Of a DNA stretch of 64,000 bases, positions 53,321 through 63,825 are shown piece by piece. Origin of the DNA: Pachypanchax playfairii (lineage: Eukaryota > Chordata > Actinopteri > Cyprinodontiformes > Aplocheilidae); NCBI GenBank assembly GCA_006937955.1, contig SSNP01000385.1, forward strand, positions 140,268-204,267, read 5' to 3'. Under the pieces are notes generated by a model that made no database searches, was not told where the DNA came from, and worked only from the letters and a program-made list of their open reading frames with translations. Every line of letters begins with the position of its first letter. The stretch's first letter is position 1. Made by a program: the position numbers and the translations under genes.

Positions 53321-53330
53321 TTTGATCCAA

Positions 53331-53965
53331 GACAATAAAATATCATGAGTTCAGTTCACTAATCATGCTCTCCAGCTGATCACACACTGACTCTGATAAA
53401 AGCAGCTCCTACCTGTTTGAAGCTCAGTCATTGATTCAGTCCATAGTAAAGAGTTCATAGTTGCACCGCGGCTCCAAAACTTTCTGCAGTCTCCTCCTAA
53501 GATTATCTGTCCTCCTCACACACCATCCTGCACGCCCCACTTAGCCAATAAAATATAAAAAAACAATAAAATCCTCTGTGGTGTGTCTTCCAGTCAAACA
53601 AGTGGCCCGAAGCTCCTCCACTTCAGCGACATAAAGCATCTACGTGTTAGCTAGCTGCTAATAGCTGCTAATAGAAACGTTTCCACACAGAACTTGCTCG
53701 TCACATGAGAAAACCCAGGGGAATCAGCTATAGCAAGCAAGTGAGGTATATAATCACCACATGTCCCCGGTGCTTCCAGCTGCTTGACCTGCAGACTCCA
53801 CAGTACCAGCCTCACTGTGCTGGATTATTTACGGTATTAGGCAACCCAAAATGGTTCCTGCTGCTCTGCCAGCTATTGGCTGGTAGATGTAAACAAAGTG
53901 CCAACGTCATGCCGTCAAAATTAATATTTTATAATATTTTACTTCAAATATAATTTTTAAAGGAA
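53331..53965 (-). repeat. Dispersed repeat R1, copy 2 (uninterrupted)
   Basis: Reverse-complement match to 21395-22281 without the L2 insertion; the joined sequence TTGCTATAGCTGATTCCCCT marks the empty site. Diverged by many substitutions and small indels. Both copies end near TATGATTTTATTG-like or TTAAAGGAA sequence, but no inverted ends were found. Confidence 0.8.
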
Positions 53966-53994
53966 ATGCTGTATTTTCATTCTACAACCCTCTA

Positions 53995-55500
53995 AACACC
54001 TCGTGGAGGAATTATTTTATTGAAAATATTGCTTTTAATGAAAATGTTCCATATCCCACCTTTAAATGCTGAACTGTAGTCGATGAAGAGCAATTTTAAC
54101 ATAATTACCTTTCTTAGTGTGTCCAGATGAGTGAGTGATGTGTGAAGGAGGTGAGAGATGGCATCATCAGTTGAACGATTTGGACAGTAAGCGAACTGCA
54201 GTGGGTCAAGTGTGCCCAGTAGTGAAGAAATGATGAAGTCCTTGACCAGCTGCTCAAAGGTCTTCACCACTACTGAGGTGAGGGCTACAGGGCGATAAGG
54301 GAAACAGGGTGGGATTTCTTCAGAACAGGAACAATAATGGACTGGAAAGTACGTAGGGATCACCGACTGAGATAAGGAGAGGTTTAATATCTCTGTGAAC
54401 ACCACTGCTAGTTGATCTGCACAGGCTATGAGAATACGACCTAATGTTTACATTCCTTAATGCTCTCCTCACGTCATGCTCAGTGACCACTAACTCGTTT
54501 CCAGTCCTGGCAGTGTCTTCCTGTCTGCAGCCATGCATTCCATTAGCATTAGCATGAGTGTTGTGAGCACCGTTAGCACCAACAACTGCAACCTCGAAGC
54601 GGAAGTAGAACGTGTTCAGCTCGTTCGCCAGAGACAGGTCCGCGTTCGTCATACCAGATGTTGTTGCTTTATAGTCCGTTATTGTTCTTAGACCCTGCCA
54701 TAGTCTCCTAGAGTCACTCTGTTGTAGCTGTGACTCTAGTTTTCTTCCCTAGTGTTCCTTCACCTCCTTCACTGCTTTCCACATGTCATATGACACAGCC
54801 TTGTACAAGTCCATGTCACCCGACACAAGTCCCACATTATAGGTGGTGGTGCAGGATCTCAGAGCATCATGGATGGTTTTATCCATCCATGACTTCTGAT
54901 TGGGAAACGTTCTTATGGTCAGTTTCTGTATGGTATCATCCACTAGTTTCCCGATTAATCCCATAACCACTTCGGTAAACGTGCTGATGTCATCAGAGCT
55001 GCGCCAAAACATGTCCCAGTCTGTGTCATCGAGTGCATCCTGTAGAGCGTCCACCGATTGGTCCTTCCAGCGTGCAACTTCCCTCAGAAGCGGAACTTCC
55101 TGTTTAAGACTTTGTTTATATTTTGGCATGAGGAAGATGGCAGCATGATCAGATTTCCCAAATTGGGGTGAGATTGTGCCTTGTAGCTGTGCTTGACTGT
55201 TGTGTAGCAATGATCCAGTGTCCTTCCACCCCTGGTGGGTCAGGTGACATGTTGATAAAAGTTTGGCACTGCGAGTTTGAGGTTGGCGCTATTAAAGTCC
55301 CCAGCTACAATAAGCGCAGCGTCTCAGTGTTGTGTCTGGTGTTGTGCGAGTGCCTCATGTTGCTCACATAAGGCAGTGTCCATATCTGCTTGAGGTGGGA
55401 CATAAACGGCACTGACTATGACCAATGTGAACTCTCGAAAAAGGTAAAAAGGACAATATAAGATGGACAGTAATTCCAGGTTGGGTGTGCAGGAGCATGT
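53995..55500 (-). pseudogene. Rex1/CR1-like LINE, endonuclease to mid-RT, decayed
   Basis: Minus-strand order from 55500 downward: endonuclease pieces (ALIVAGDFNSA near 55310, TLDHCYTT near 55215), then the linker GKSDHAAIFLMPKYKQ and TVVMGLIGKLVDD-like sequence (54749-55210), then SLANELNTFYFRFE and DVRRALRNVN (54320-54652), then reverse transcriptase RPVALTSVVVKTFEQLVKD, DPLQFAYCPNRSTDDAI and LFIDYSSAF (53992-54405). The frame breaks at least twice and the RT ends soon after the first catalytic Asp region. Clade assignment is from memory; a sister fragment lies at 59.9 kb. Confidence 0.85.
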
Positions 55501-56344
55501 GAAAAGAACGCTTGCACTGTTTTCAAGTCAATTTCAAGTCAATCAAAAAGTGTTTTGTTTTGATGCAGATTTTGGTTCTATGATAAGGGAATTATTAAAA
55601 ACACAAAATAAAAAATACAGTAGAAAGTGAAAATACTGAAAGAAGGATAGAAAGATTGTTAAATACAAAAAACAAGCAAGTATCACTAATTAAATCGACG
55701 AAATTTATCAGCAAACTGAGCCAGAAGGTACAGAGAACAAATGATTAGTTCTCCTTACTGCCTCCTCAGAGGAAATGTGTAATACAAACAGTTGTTAATA
55801 AGCTCATACAGCTCAAGTAAACCATGAAGGAAGTTCAGTCTCTGTTTATGTTTAACCTGCCAACTTGTTTTAAAGCTACCAGTTAATAACCAAAACAATA
55901 TTTCTGTGTTGGTTTCTGTTTTGTGTCTTCACCTCGAACACGGTATTCTCCGTTTTTTTTTATTCAACAGTAAAATTACATTTGGGGGATTGATGCTGAC
56001 TCAGTTGCGGTAGAGATCAAGCAGTTAGCTATTTCAACCCTCTGGTAACAGCAACAGTTCAGACCTATTGTGGAGATCCAGTCACTCACGAGGACATAAA
56101 CTTTACTATTGGACAAGGCTGGAACAGGAAAATAAAACCTTCCTCACCTGTTAGAGAGTGAAACATGGGCCACATAGCAGGAACAACAGTCATTGTAGTT
56201 TATTTACCTGTGTTTCTAGTCTTTGTTACCTCTTACTTAAAAGTAGAAGCTTTGAAAGCATGAGAAGAAATCATCTTCAAGCAACCATTTAGTGTATTGT
56301 TAAAAGGTATAGCTCTAATTACATTTATCCAGTTGGCATACAAT
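55501..56344. other. Stretch without recognised gene
   Basis: AT-rich; nothing recognised. Confidence 0.5.
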
Positions 56345-56630
56345 AACCAACCACTTTATTAGGTTAATCTTACTAGTACCAGGTTGGACAATCTTCTGAC
56401 TTTAGAACTAGCTAAATTATTCATGGCATAGACTCTACAAGATGTCAGAAACATTCTTCAGAGATCTTAGTTCATTCTGACATGATCACATCAAACAGTT
56501 TCTTGCAGGTTTGTTGGCTGAACATTCATGATGTAAGAATCCAGTTCCACCACATCCCATGGTGCACTACTGGATTGAGATCAGATGACTGTAAAACTCA
56601 TTGGGGTTCAGTGAACTTGTTTTCACATTT
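56345..56630 (-). mobile_element. Decayed Tc1-like fragment (same family as relic A)
   Basis: Starts with CAACCACTTTATTAGG, the family terminus. Minus-strand translation gives SSDLNPVVHHGMWWNW, the degraded region of the third catalytic residue, and SEECF near the transposase C-terminus. Only the 3' part of the element is present. Confidence 0.75.
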
Positions 56631-57620
56631 AATCAGGATCAAACTTAATATTATTGCCAAGTTTTGGGTAGAAGCACACCTAGGCGGCCATTCAGTGGCA
56701 CCATGGTTTAAGATATGAAAAAAGAAAGGTCACAATGTGAGGGATAAGGAAGAAAAGAAATCTTCTCACATAGTACCCAAAAACACCCCAGTAAAGAATG
56801 CACACACACAATATCACATGACATCAGGAGGACATGAAATGATGTGTTTGCAATGTGTGCTCGTGCATGTGTGAGTGTGTAGAGTGTTTGGCCTGTGAGC
56901 ATCTTGGAACTACGTATTTTATTTTATTGCACCAGGATAAACATCAACTGTCCTTTGGATTCCAGGCTGTAGGTGCCATGAGCTGGGTGGGGGAAGGGGT
57001 GGGGGCAGAGTGTCTTGTTTACACAATCTTGCAGGGGCATTTGATAACAGCCTTGAGGCCAGCTGTTATTTTTGTCAGGCAGCAGAAGTTCAGACAGCCT
57101 TGAGGGTCTTCCTGATCCTTCTCAGGCTTCATTTCTCCACACCAAGCCAAATCTACACCTTCTCCAAGTTGACACCAATCTTTGCAGTAAGATCCAAAAC
57201 TACTCCCAGCCTGTGGTTTTGTTCCAGAATCACATCCAGTTTGAGGTGACTCTCACCAAACCCTTTAGTCTGAGTGTTGCTAGACAGTCTCATCCATCCT
57301 GTATTTTAGAATTTGTCCATACACTAGGTAACCGCCAGCTCCAACCAGCAGAAACCCTGATATCAGTAATCCAAAAAATGTAAATATCTTCCACGTCCTT
57401 GATCAAAAACACGGAGAGGCGAATTGTCTTCCACTCTCCACATGAATAGATGACATACCCCACTGCATGGGTCAAAGTCAGACATGACAGCTCCCTCTCA
57501 GCAAGCCTCTGAGTCAAAAAAAAAATCTTTCAATTGCATTGAGGGTCCATTAGTTAAACCTCACATTCAGGAGGAGACATGTGGTTTTTTCATTGTCAAA
57601 CTCTAGACTAGCTCTATACC
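56631..57620. other. Unassigned stretch with a possible decayed coding segment
   Basis: Minus-strand frames between 57520 and 57000 give extended but interrupted sequence (CGEWKTIRLSVFLIKDVED and ILEQNHRLGVVLDLTAKIGV) that looks protein-derived. I do not recognise the family. The frames contain several stops. Confidence 0.35.
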
Positions 57621-57624
57621 CTCC

Positions 57625-58612
57625 ATTGGGTCGTCAAGGGTTCATGGGAGTTCACCCAACCAGTCCACATGTGCTTTGTGGATCTGGAGAAGACATTTGA
57701 CTATGTGCCTCATGATGTCCTGTGGGGGGGGCTCTGGGAGTACGGGGTTCGGGGTCCTTTGGTAAGGGCAGTCTACTGTATGGCCACAGCAGGAGCTTGG
57801 TTTGCATTGCTGGCAGATAGTCAGACCTGTTTCCGGTGCACCCTGGCCTCCCTCAGGAGTCAAGACTGTCCTTTGATACTGGTTCTGGTCATTTTTTTAA
57901 GGACAGAATTTCAAGGTGCAACCAGGGACTGGAGGGGGTCCAGTTTAGGAACCACAGGATATCTTATCTGCTGTTTGATCTTGTTCTGTTGGCTTCTTCA
58001 AATCAGGACCTCCAGTGTGTGCTGGGGAATTTGCAGCTGAGGATGAAGTGATGGGAATGAAGATCAGCATCTCCATATCTGAGACCATGGTTCTTTACTG
58101 GAAAAGGTTCCCTTACCCTCACCTGGTTGGTGAAGAGTCCTTTCCCAAGGGGAGGAGTACAAGTATCCTGGGGTCTTGTTCACAAGTGAGAGATGGATGG
58201 CGGGTGAGATCAACAGACGGATCGGTGAAGCATCTGCAGTGATGCAGTTGCTGTATCGGACTGTTGTGGTGAAGAGGGAGCTGAGCTGGAAGGCAAAGCT
58301 CTCAATTTACTGGTCAATTTACATTCCTACCATCACCTATGGTCATGACTGAAAGGACAAGATCCAGGATACAAGCACTTGAAATAAATTTCCTCCACTG
58401 GGTGGCTGGGCACTCCCTTAGAGACAGGGTAAGGAGCTCTGTCACCTGAGAGGAGCTCAGAGTAGAACCGCTGCTCCTCCATGTTGAGAGGAGCCAGCAA
58501 AGGTGGCTTGAACATCTGTTGAGGATGCCTGCTGGTCGCCTCCCTAGGGAGGTGTTCTGGGCATGTCACACTGTGAGGAGGCCTCCAGGAAGACCTAGGT
58601 CACTAAATCCAT
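57625..58612 (+). pseudogene. Rex3 (RTE-clade) LINE reverse transcriptase, C-terminal half
   Basis: Plus-strand pieces in changing frames: CFVDLEKTFDYVPHDVLW (first catalytic Asp), YGVRGPLVRAV, then NHRISYLLFDLVLLASSNQD, where the FADD catalytic motif has been deleted, then ISISETMVLYWKR, and near the end RWLEHLLRMPAGRLPREVFW and RRPPGRPR. Multiple frameshifts. The 3' GATG tail expected of Rex3 is not present. Clade from memory. Confidence 0.83.
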
Positions 58613-58782
58613 ATTTTTAAAATTCAAAGATCATGCAGAAAAGAGACTCTGAAAAACCATACAGGACAGCAAGCAGGGCTAGAGGGGAGGAGGGAGTCGG
58701 AGGGCAGAGGGAGCAGTAGCGTCACGAGTCCGTTCTTGCTGAAGAGCAGAGAAAAACCAGTTTGAGAGGATTTTAGCTTAAA

Positions 58783-59104
58783 GAGCAACTCACTCTCAAA
58801 ACAGCTTTTTTCTCCAAATAAACTATCAGTGGGTCTTTACCAATACAATCTTTCAGTTTCTGGGCATTTTTTGACATTTATATTTAAACTTGTTAAATTC
58901 TACACTTTTTGGTCTAAAAACGTCTTAGTGCTGCCCTCTTAGGGTTGAAAGGGGGGTACGGCATTTGTATGTCAGCGGTTCATGCCTACGTCAGCATTAT
59001 CTCTAAGACACACCTCCTGAAGTATAAAACCATCTCTCAGACAGACACACCGCCCGCCCGTTGTCTCCAGCTTCTCACCAAAGAGCTGAGGGATTTACAG
59101 CAAC
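58783..59104. other. Possible left part of a TTAA-type element
   Basis: TTAA at about 58779-58782 is followed by AGAGCAACTCACTCTCAAAA, a terminus style common in fish MITEs. The right end was not found. No coding region. Confidence 0.35.
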
Positions 59105-59640
59105 TGGCTTCAAACTACAACAAACAGAATAACTAATATCATTAAAATCTGGACAAAGACTTTATTTTACTGCAGTGATTGTGTGGATGTGATTTGTGCA
59201 CATTTTATTGCTATTAAAACATTTACTCAGACCCCTCTTAGAAACACAGCAGTAGCTTTAGCATTGTGGCTAACAACAATCAATCGCTAAACTACACTGA
59301 AAACTACGACATAGAGAATAACTACTATCATTAAAATAATAATTAAATCAGGGCAAAGACTTCCCTGCAGTGGTTGTGATGGTGTGGATGTGATTTATAG
59401 ACGTTATATTTTTATTCAGACATTTACTCAGACCCCTGTCAGCAACACAGCAATAGCTTTAGCATTGTGGCTAACAACAACAACTACACTGTAAACTACA
59501 CTGAAAACTACGAAATAGAGAATAACTATTATCTGTAAAATAATAATTAAATCAGGGCAAAGACTTCCCTGCAGTGGTTGTGATTGTGTGGATGTAATTT
59601 ATGGACGTTGTATTCTCATCATGGTCGGGTTACAAGTCTA
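59105..59640 (+). repeat. Three-copy tandem repeat, period about 200 bp
   Basis: A block containing GCAGTGGTTGTG, TGTGGATGTGATTTATAGAC, CATTTACTCAGACCCCT and TTAGCATTGTGGCTAACAAC occurs with GCAGTG at about 59172, 59367 and 59571. The third unit is incomplete. Non-coding. Confidence 0.82.
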
Positions 59641-59939
59641 GACTGACTGTAATTAACACTTCATCTTTAAAAAAAAAAAGCCCAATATCATCTCACTGAT
59701 ATCACTGAGGAGAAATGAGTTGCCCCCATCTCCTTTGAAGAACTAAAACCACTGCTCAATGGAGAGTGTCCTGACTTACTTATAAGAGTGCATGACAAAC
59801 CAAATACTTTTATCTCAACTGTACTATGTTTTTGTTCTTGTTAAGATTTTTGTTTTTTTTATGCCATCATATACCTGCTTCAACAAACCCACTGTCATCT
59901 GGACTAAGGAGGCAGAACTGTGAGGATCATGTTTTTTTT
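59641..59939. other. Short unassigned stretch
   Basis: Nothing recognised. Confidence 0.5.
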
Positions 59940-60218
59940 ATTTCTCCAGTGTATTTAACACAATTCGGCCTGTTTTACTGTGTCAAAACCTCCAGAAGAC
60001 ACAGGTGGATGCCTCCACACTCACCTGGATTAAGGACAACCTCACTAACAGACCACAGTTTGTTAGACTGAAGAGTTGTACATCTGACCAGGTGATCAGC
60101 AGCACAGGAGCACCACAGGGGACTGTACTCTCACCATTTCTTTACACTCTGTTCCCCATAGGCTTTCAGTCTTGTTCAGAGTCTACTGTCAAACCTGACA
60201 GCTGACTACAGCAAGAGG
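59940..60218 (+). pseudogene. Rex1/CR1-like LINE reverse transcriptase fragment
   Basis: Plus-strand translation: VFNTIRPV, then VDASTLTWIKDNLTNRPQFV and SSTGAPQGTVLSPFLYTL, the conserved RT motif preceding the catalytic YADD block. The match then jumps to LTADYSKRQEILPVHS-like sequence near 60200-60230, which I take to be the far C-terminal part of the same LINE, so the YADD region is deleted. The 36 bp minisatellite begins directly in that C-terminal sequence. Confidence 0.78.
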
Positions 60219-61869
60219 CAGGAGATCCTTCCTGTCCACAGCTAGAACCCTCTACAGGAGATCCTTCCCGTCCACAGCTAGAACCCTCTACAGGAGATCC
60301 TTCCCGTCCACAGCTAGAACCCTCTACAGGAGATCCTTCCCATCTACAGCTAGAACCCTCTACAGGAGATCCTTCCCGTCCACAGCTAGAACCCTCTACA
60401 GGAGATCCTTCCTGTCCACAGCTAGAACCCTCTACAGGAGATCCTTCCTGTCCACAGCTAGAACCGTCTACAGGAGATCTTTTCTGTCCACAGCTAGAAC
60501 CTCTACAGGAGATCCTTCCCGTCCGCAGCTAGAACCCTCTACAGGAGATCTTTTCTGTCCACAGCTAGAACCTCTACAGTAGATCCTTCCTGTCCACAGC
60601 TAGAACCCTCTACAGGAGATCTTTTCTGTCCACAGCTAGAACCTCTACAGGAGATCCTTCCCGTCCACAGCTAGAACCCTCTACAGGAGATCCTTCCCGT
60701 CCACAACTAGAACCCTCTACAGGACATCCTTCCTGTCTACAGTTAGAACCCTCTACAGGAGATCCTTCCCGTCCACAACTAGAACCCTCTACAGGACATC
60801 CTTCCTGTCTACAGTTAGAACCCTCTACAGGAGATCCTTCCTGTCCACAGCTAAAACCCTCTACAGGAGATCCTTCCTGTCCACAGCTAGAACCCTCTAC
60901 AGGAGATCCTTCCCGTCCACAGCTAGAACCCTCTACAGGAGATCCTTCCCGTCCACAGCTAGAACCCTCTACATGAGATCCTTCCCATCCAAAGCTAGAA
61001 CCCTCTACAGGAGATCCTTCCCGTCTACAGCTAGAACCCTCTACAGGAGATCCTTCCCGTCCACAGCTAGAACCCTCTACAGGAGATCCTTCCTGTCCAC
61101 AGCTAGAACCCTCTACAGGAGATCCTTCCTGTCCACAGCTAGAACCCTCTACAGGAGATCTTTTCTGTCCACAGCTAGAACCTCTACAGGAGATCCTTCC
61201 CGTCCACAGCTAGAACCCTCTACAGGAGATCCTTCCTGTCCACAGCTAGAACCCTCTACAGGAGATCCTTCCTGTCCACAGCTAGAACCCTCTACAGGAG
61301 ATCCTTCCCGTCCACAGCTAGAACCCTCTACAGGAGATCCTTCCTGTCCACAGCTAGAACCCTCTACAGGAGATCCTTCCCGTCCACAACTAGAACCCTC
61401 TACAGGAGATCCTTCCCGTCTACAGCTAGAACCCTCTACAGGAGATCCTTCCCGTCCACAACTAGAACCCTCTACAGGACATCCTTCCTGTCTACAGTTA
61501 GAACCCTCTACAGGAGATCCTTCCTGTCCACAGCTAGAACCCTCTACAGGAGATCCTTCCCGTCCACAGCTAGAACCCTCTACAGGAGATCCTTCCTGTC
61601 CACAACTAGAACCCTCTACAGGAGATCCTTCCCATCCACAGCTAGAACCCTCTACAGGAGATCCTTCCCGTCCACAGCTAGAACCCTCTACAGGAGATCC
61701 TTCCCGTCCACAACTAGAACCCTCTACAGGACATCCTTCCTGTCTACAGTTAGAACCCTCTACAGGAGATCCTTCCCGTCCACAACTAGAACCCTCTACA
61801 GGACATCCTTCCTGTCTACAGTTAGAACCCTCTACAGGAGATCCTTCCTGTCCACAGCTAGAACCCTCT
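60219..61869 (+). repeat. 36 bp minisatellite, about 46 units
   Basis: Unit starts CAGGAGATCCTTCC and continues GTCCACAGCTAGAACCCTCTA. Because 36 is a multiple of three, long open frames appear on both strands (plus 60973-61911 with PSTGDPSRPQLE repeats; minus 61149-61973 with SSCGREGSPVEG-type repeats). Neither has a recognisable start context, domain or neighbour, so I do not call a gene. Four units carry both a TTTTCTG variant and loss of one C (35 bp), which shifts the frame each time. A second linked variant pair (GACATCC with TCTACAGTT) occurs about five times. Confidence 0.95.
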
Positions 61870-62363
61870 GCGGACGCAGAGCAAAAGCATGCGGCGCAGG
61901 TCATTATTTGACAGCCTCTTGCGGGAGCAAGTGGGAATGGAGGGGTGTGGTCGCGGGAGCGGGACATAAACATGTTCTCTTGAGTCCCGCAAAGTGTACA
62001 TTTGAATTAAATATAATTCACAAAATGATTTTTAAAAATATTTTAAAAGTGTTAAACGTTATGTGTGCGTTTTTTTTATGTGGGGAAGAGCTAAACTTGG
62101 GGTCTTTAAGCTGCGCCGGGTGGTAGTTCACGTGGACGCGTGTTGTTATTGCTTCGGATTTATTTGTGTTAATTTAAGTATGTTAATGTATTAGGCTACT
62201 GTTTTGATATTGGGTGCAATTCTTTTCGTTTTATTAGAATGAAAGCTGTTACAATACTTGTAAACTTCTTGAAGCTCTCATTTCAATTCATCATGAGCAT
62301 GTTTAGTCAACAGCCTTGTGTAACAGCTGCATTTTCATTATTTTTTCCGATTTATTTGTTACT
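61870..62363. other. Stretch without recognised gene
   Basis: Nothing recognised. Confidence 0.5.
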
Positions 62364-62367
62364 TTAA

Positions 62368-63488
62368 AGGGGTTATGACATCAAAATGCACTTTTTTGAG
62401 GTTTTTGGGGTATATCATGATGTGTTGTGCACTGATGAGGCCGTGTGAACGTCCAAAGCGAGTATCAAAGTTCCCGTTTGTGGGCGGTCCGCTTTGTTTC
62501 ATATTTAAAAAACGGTTGAATCGGAAAGCACCATTTTTTCCTACGTGGCATTTCATCCTACGTATTTCATAGCGTCCAATAACAGTGCACAGTGAAGTAA
62601 ACAGTCCAACCCCCAGCCCATACACCGGTAGCTGCGTTGCGCTAGCTTGTGCTGCTGCTCTTGAGAAGAGGTGGCTACGCAAACGGGGACCTGTTGTGTC
62701 CAAGGATGCTCAACCCATGCTGGAAGTTTACACTCACTCCCGAAGGATGAAAAAGCTAGAGAAGAGTGTCTGAAGTTCATTTATGGAGAAGTGCCACGCA
62801 GTTATAACCTCAATTAGAAAATATGTTCAGCTCACTTCACGGAGGACTGCTTCCATAACTTGGGTGAATTCAAGTTGGGATTGTCAAAAAAACTGATTTT
62901 AATTAAAAATTCTTTACCAACCCTGAAGGAGGCGACCACATCGTCAATACCTGTAAGTTTATTTATTTAATAAAATGCTGCCTTGCCTGATAAACGTTTG
63001 TTCGTGGTCTGAAGAGTTCATGATGCTAGCATGTGATAGCCGCTCTAGCAACAATGTCCGTGAGCAACAGGTTTATCATACCATATTGTGAATCTATTTT
63101 CATTGATAACATCTGACAGCACTGTTTATTCGCTCATGTGATTAGTTGAGTTTTATGTGTTCACCCCTCCGTCTTCCTCAGAAGACGTTTCAGGCTCGAA
63201 CATATACGGTTGTAAACGTCCACTCGCCATGTTACTGGACTGTTGACGGAGCCGAGAAGAAAGGCTTGCTGCGGGCAATGGTTGTAGCCAATCAGAGCGA
63301 AGTCAGCCAGGGAGACCCACATATCATTAATGAAAGGAACCGTGTTGCTGAGAAGAGGATTCTGACCTGCCCGTACACCCCCGCCCTGTTAGTTTTTTAA
63401 TCAAATTCTTTTGTGAGTTGACATATGCGGGCATATCTACTACATGAAATAGCTTTACGCCAGTTTAAACAGTGATGTCATCTCACCT
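62368..63488 (+). mobile_element. TTAA element with a THAP-domain exon
   Basis: TTAA at 62364-62367 and 63489-63492. Ends read inward AGGGGTTATGACATCA and AGGTGAGATGACATCA, 12 of 16 bases matching. The 1121 bp interior contains a THAP zinc-finger exon with a splice donor, an intron-like stretch, and a possible acceptor at TTCCTCAG near 63173-63180. No catalytic domain remains. THAP domains are known from P-element transposases and, as I recall, from Kolobok-type elements with TTAA targets, which would fit. Confidence 0.8.
62665..62952 (+). pseudogene. THAP zinc-finger exon with one nonsense codon
   Basis: The frame opens after a stop at 62662-62664 and reads EEVATQTGTCCVQGC, then LHSLPKDEKAREECLKFIYG, then after one TAG (62815-62817) KICSAHFTEDCF and KNSLPTLKE. 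The C-x3-C pair, 38 intervening residues and C-x2-H (CSAH) match the C2CH THAP zinc-binding pattern, a sequence-specific DNA-binding fold. The SLPTL near the end sits where THAP proteins have AVPTI. The exon ends CCT before GTAAGT at 62953, a phase 0 donor. No ATG is seen at the front. Likely the DNA-binding part of a transposase. Confidence 0.82.
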
Positions 63489-63671
63489 TTAAGTAGACCT
63501 GTGTTCATTTATTAGGCTACTGTTTTCAGATGAAGTTTCTTTTTAAGTTAAAGCTGGAGTGCGTAACTTTTACATGTCCGTGGATGTCCGTTTCAGCCAA
63601 GCCACTATCAGAGGAGATGACACAATGCAGATTAAGCCGATCGGCTCCTCAAACATCTCACGGTATTTTTC

Positions 63672-63693
63672 AATATATATATATATATATATA
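63672..63693. repeat. (TA)n microsatellite
   Basis: About 10 AT units. Confidence 0.9.
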
Positions 63694-63825
63694 ATTTTTA
63701 CTTTGCGTGTCGACTGCGACATTCCCGCGCTGTCGCACATGAAATTACGTCTTTTATGTCACAAGAAAAATAATAAGAAATAGAACGCAGTGTCTCGTAG
63801 CAGCCGGCAGAACGTGAAGGTCGAC

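Noticed and set aside
53331..53965. R1 copy 2 as a clean insertion into the SINE next to it
   Set aside because: The SINE does not resume on the other side of R1 and no target duplication was found, so a truncation or rearrangement is equally likely.
60219..61973. A repetitive protein gene (312 codons on plus, 274 on minus)
   Set aside because: Long frames arise on both strands because the period is a multiple of three. Variant 35 bp units break the frame and no domains or start context exist.
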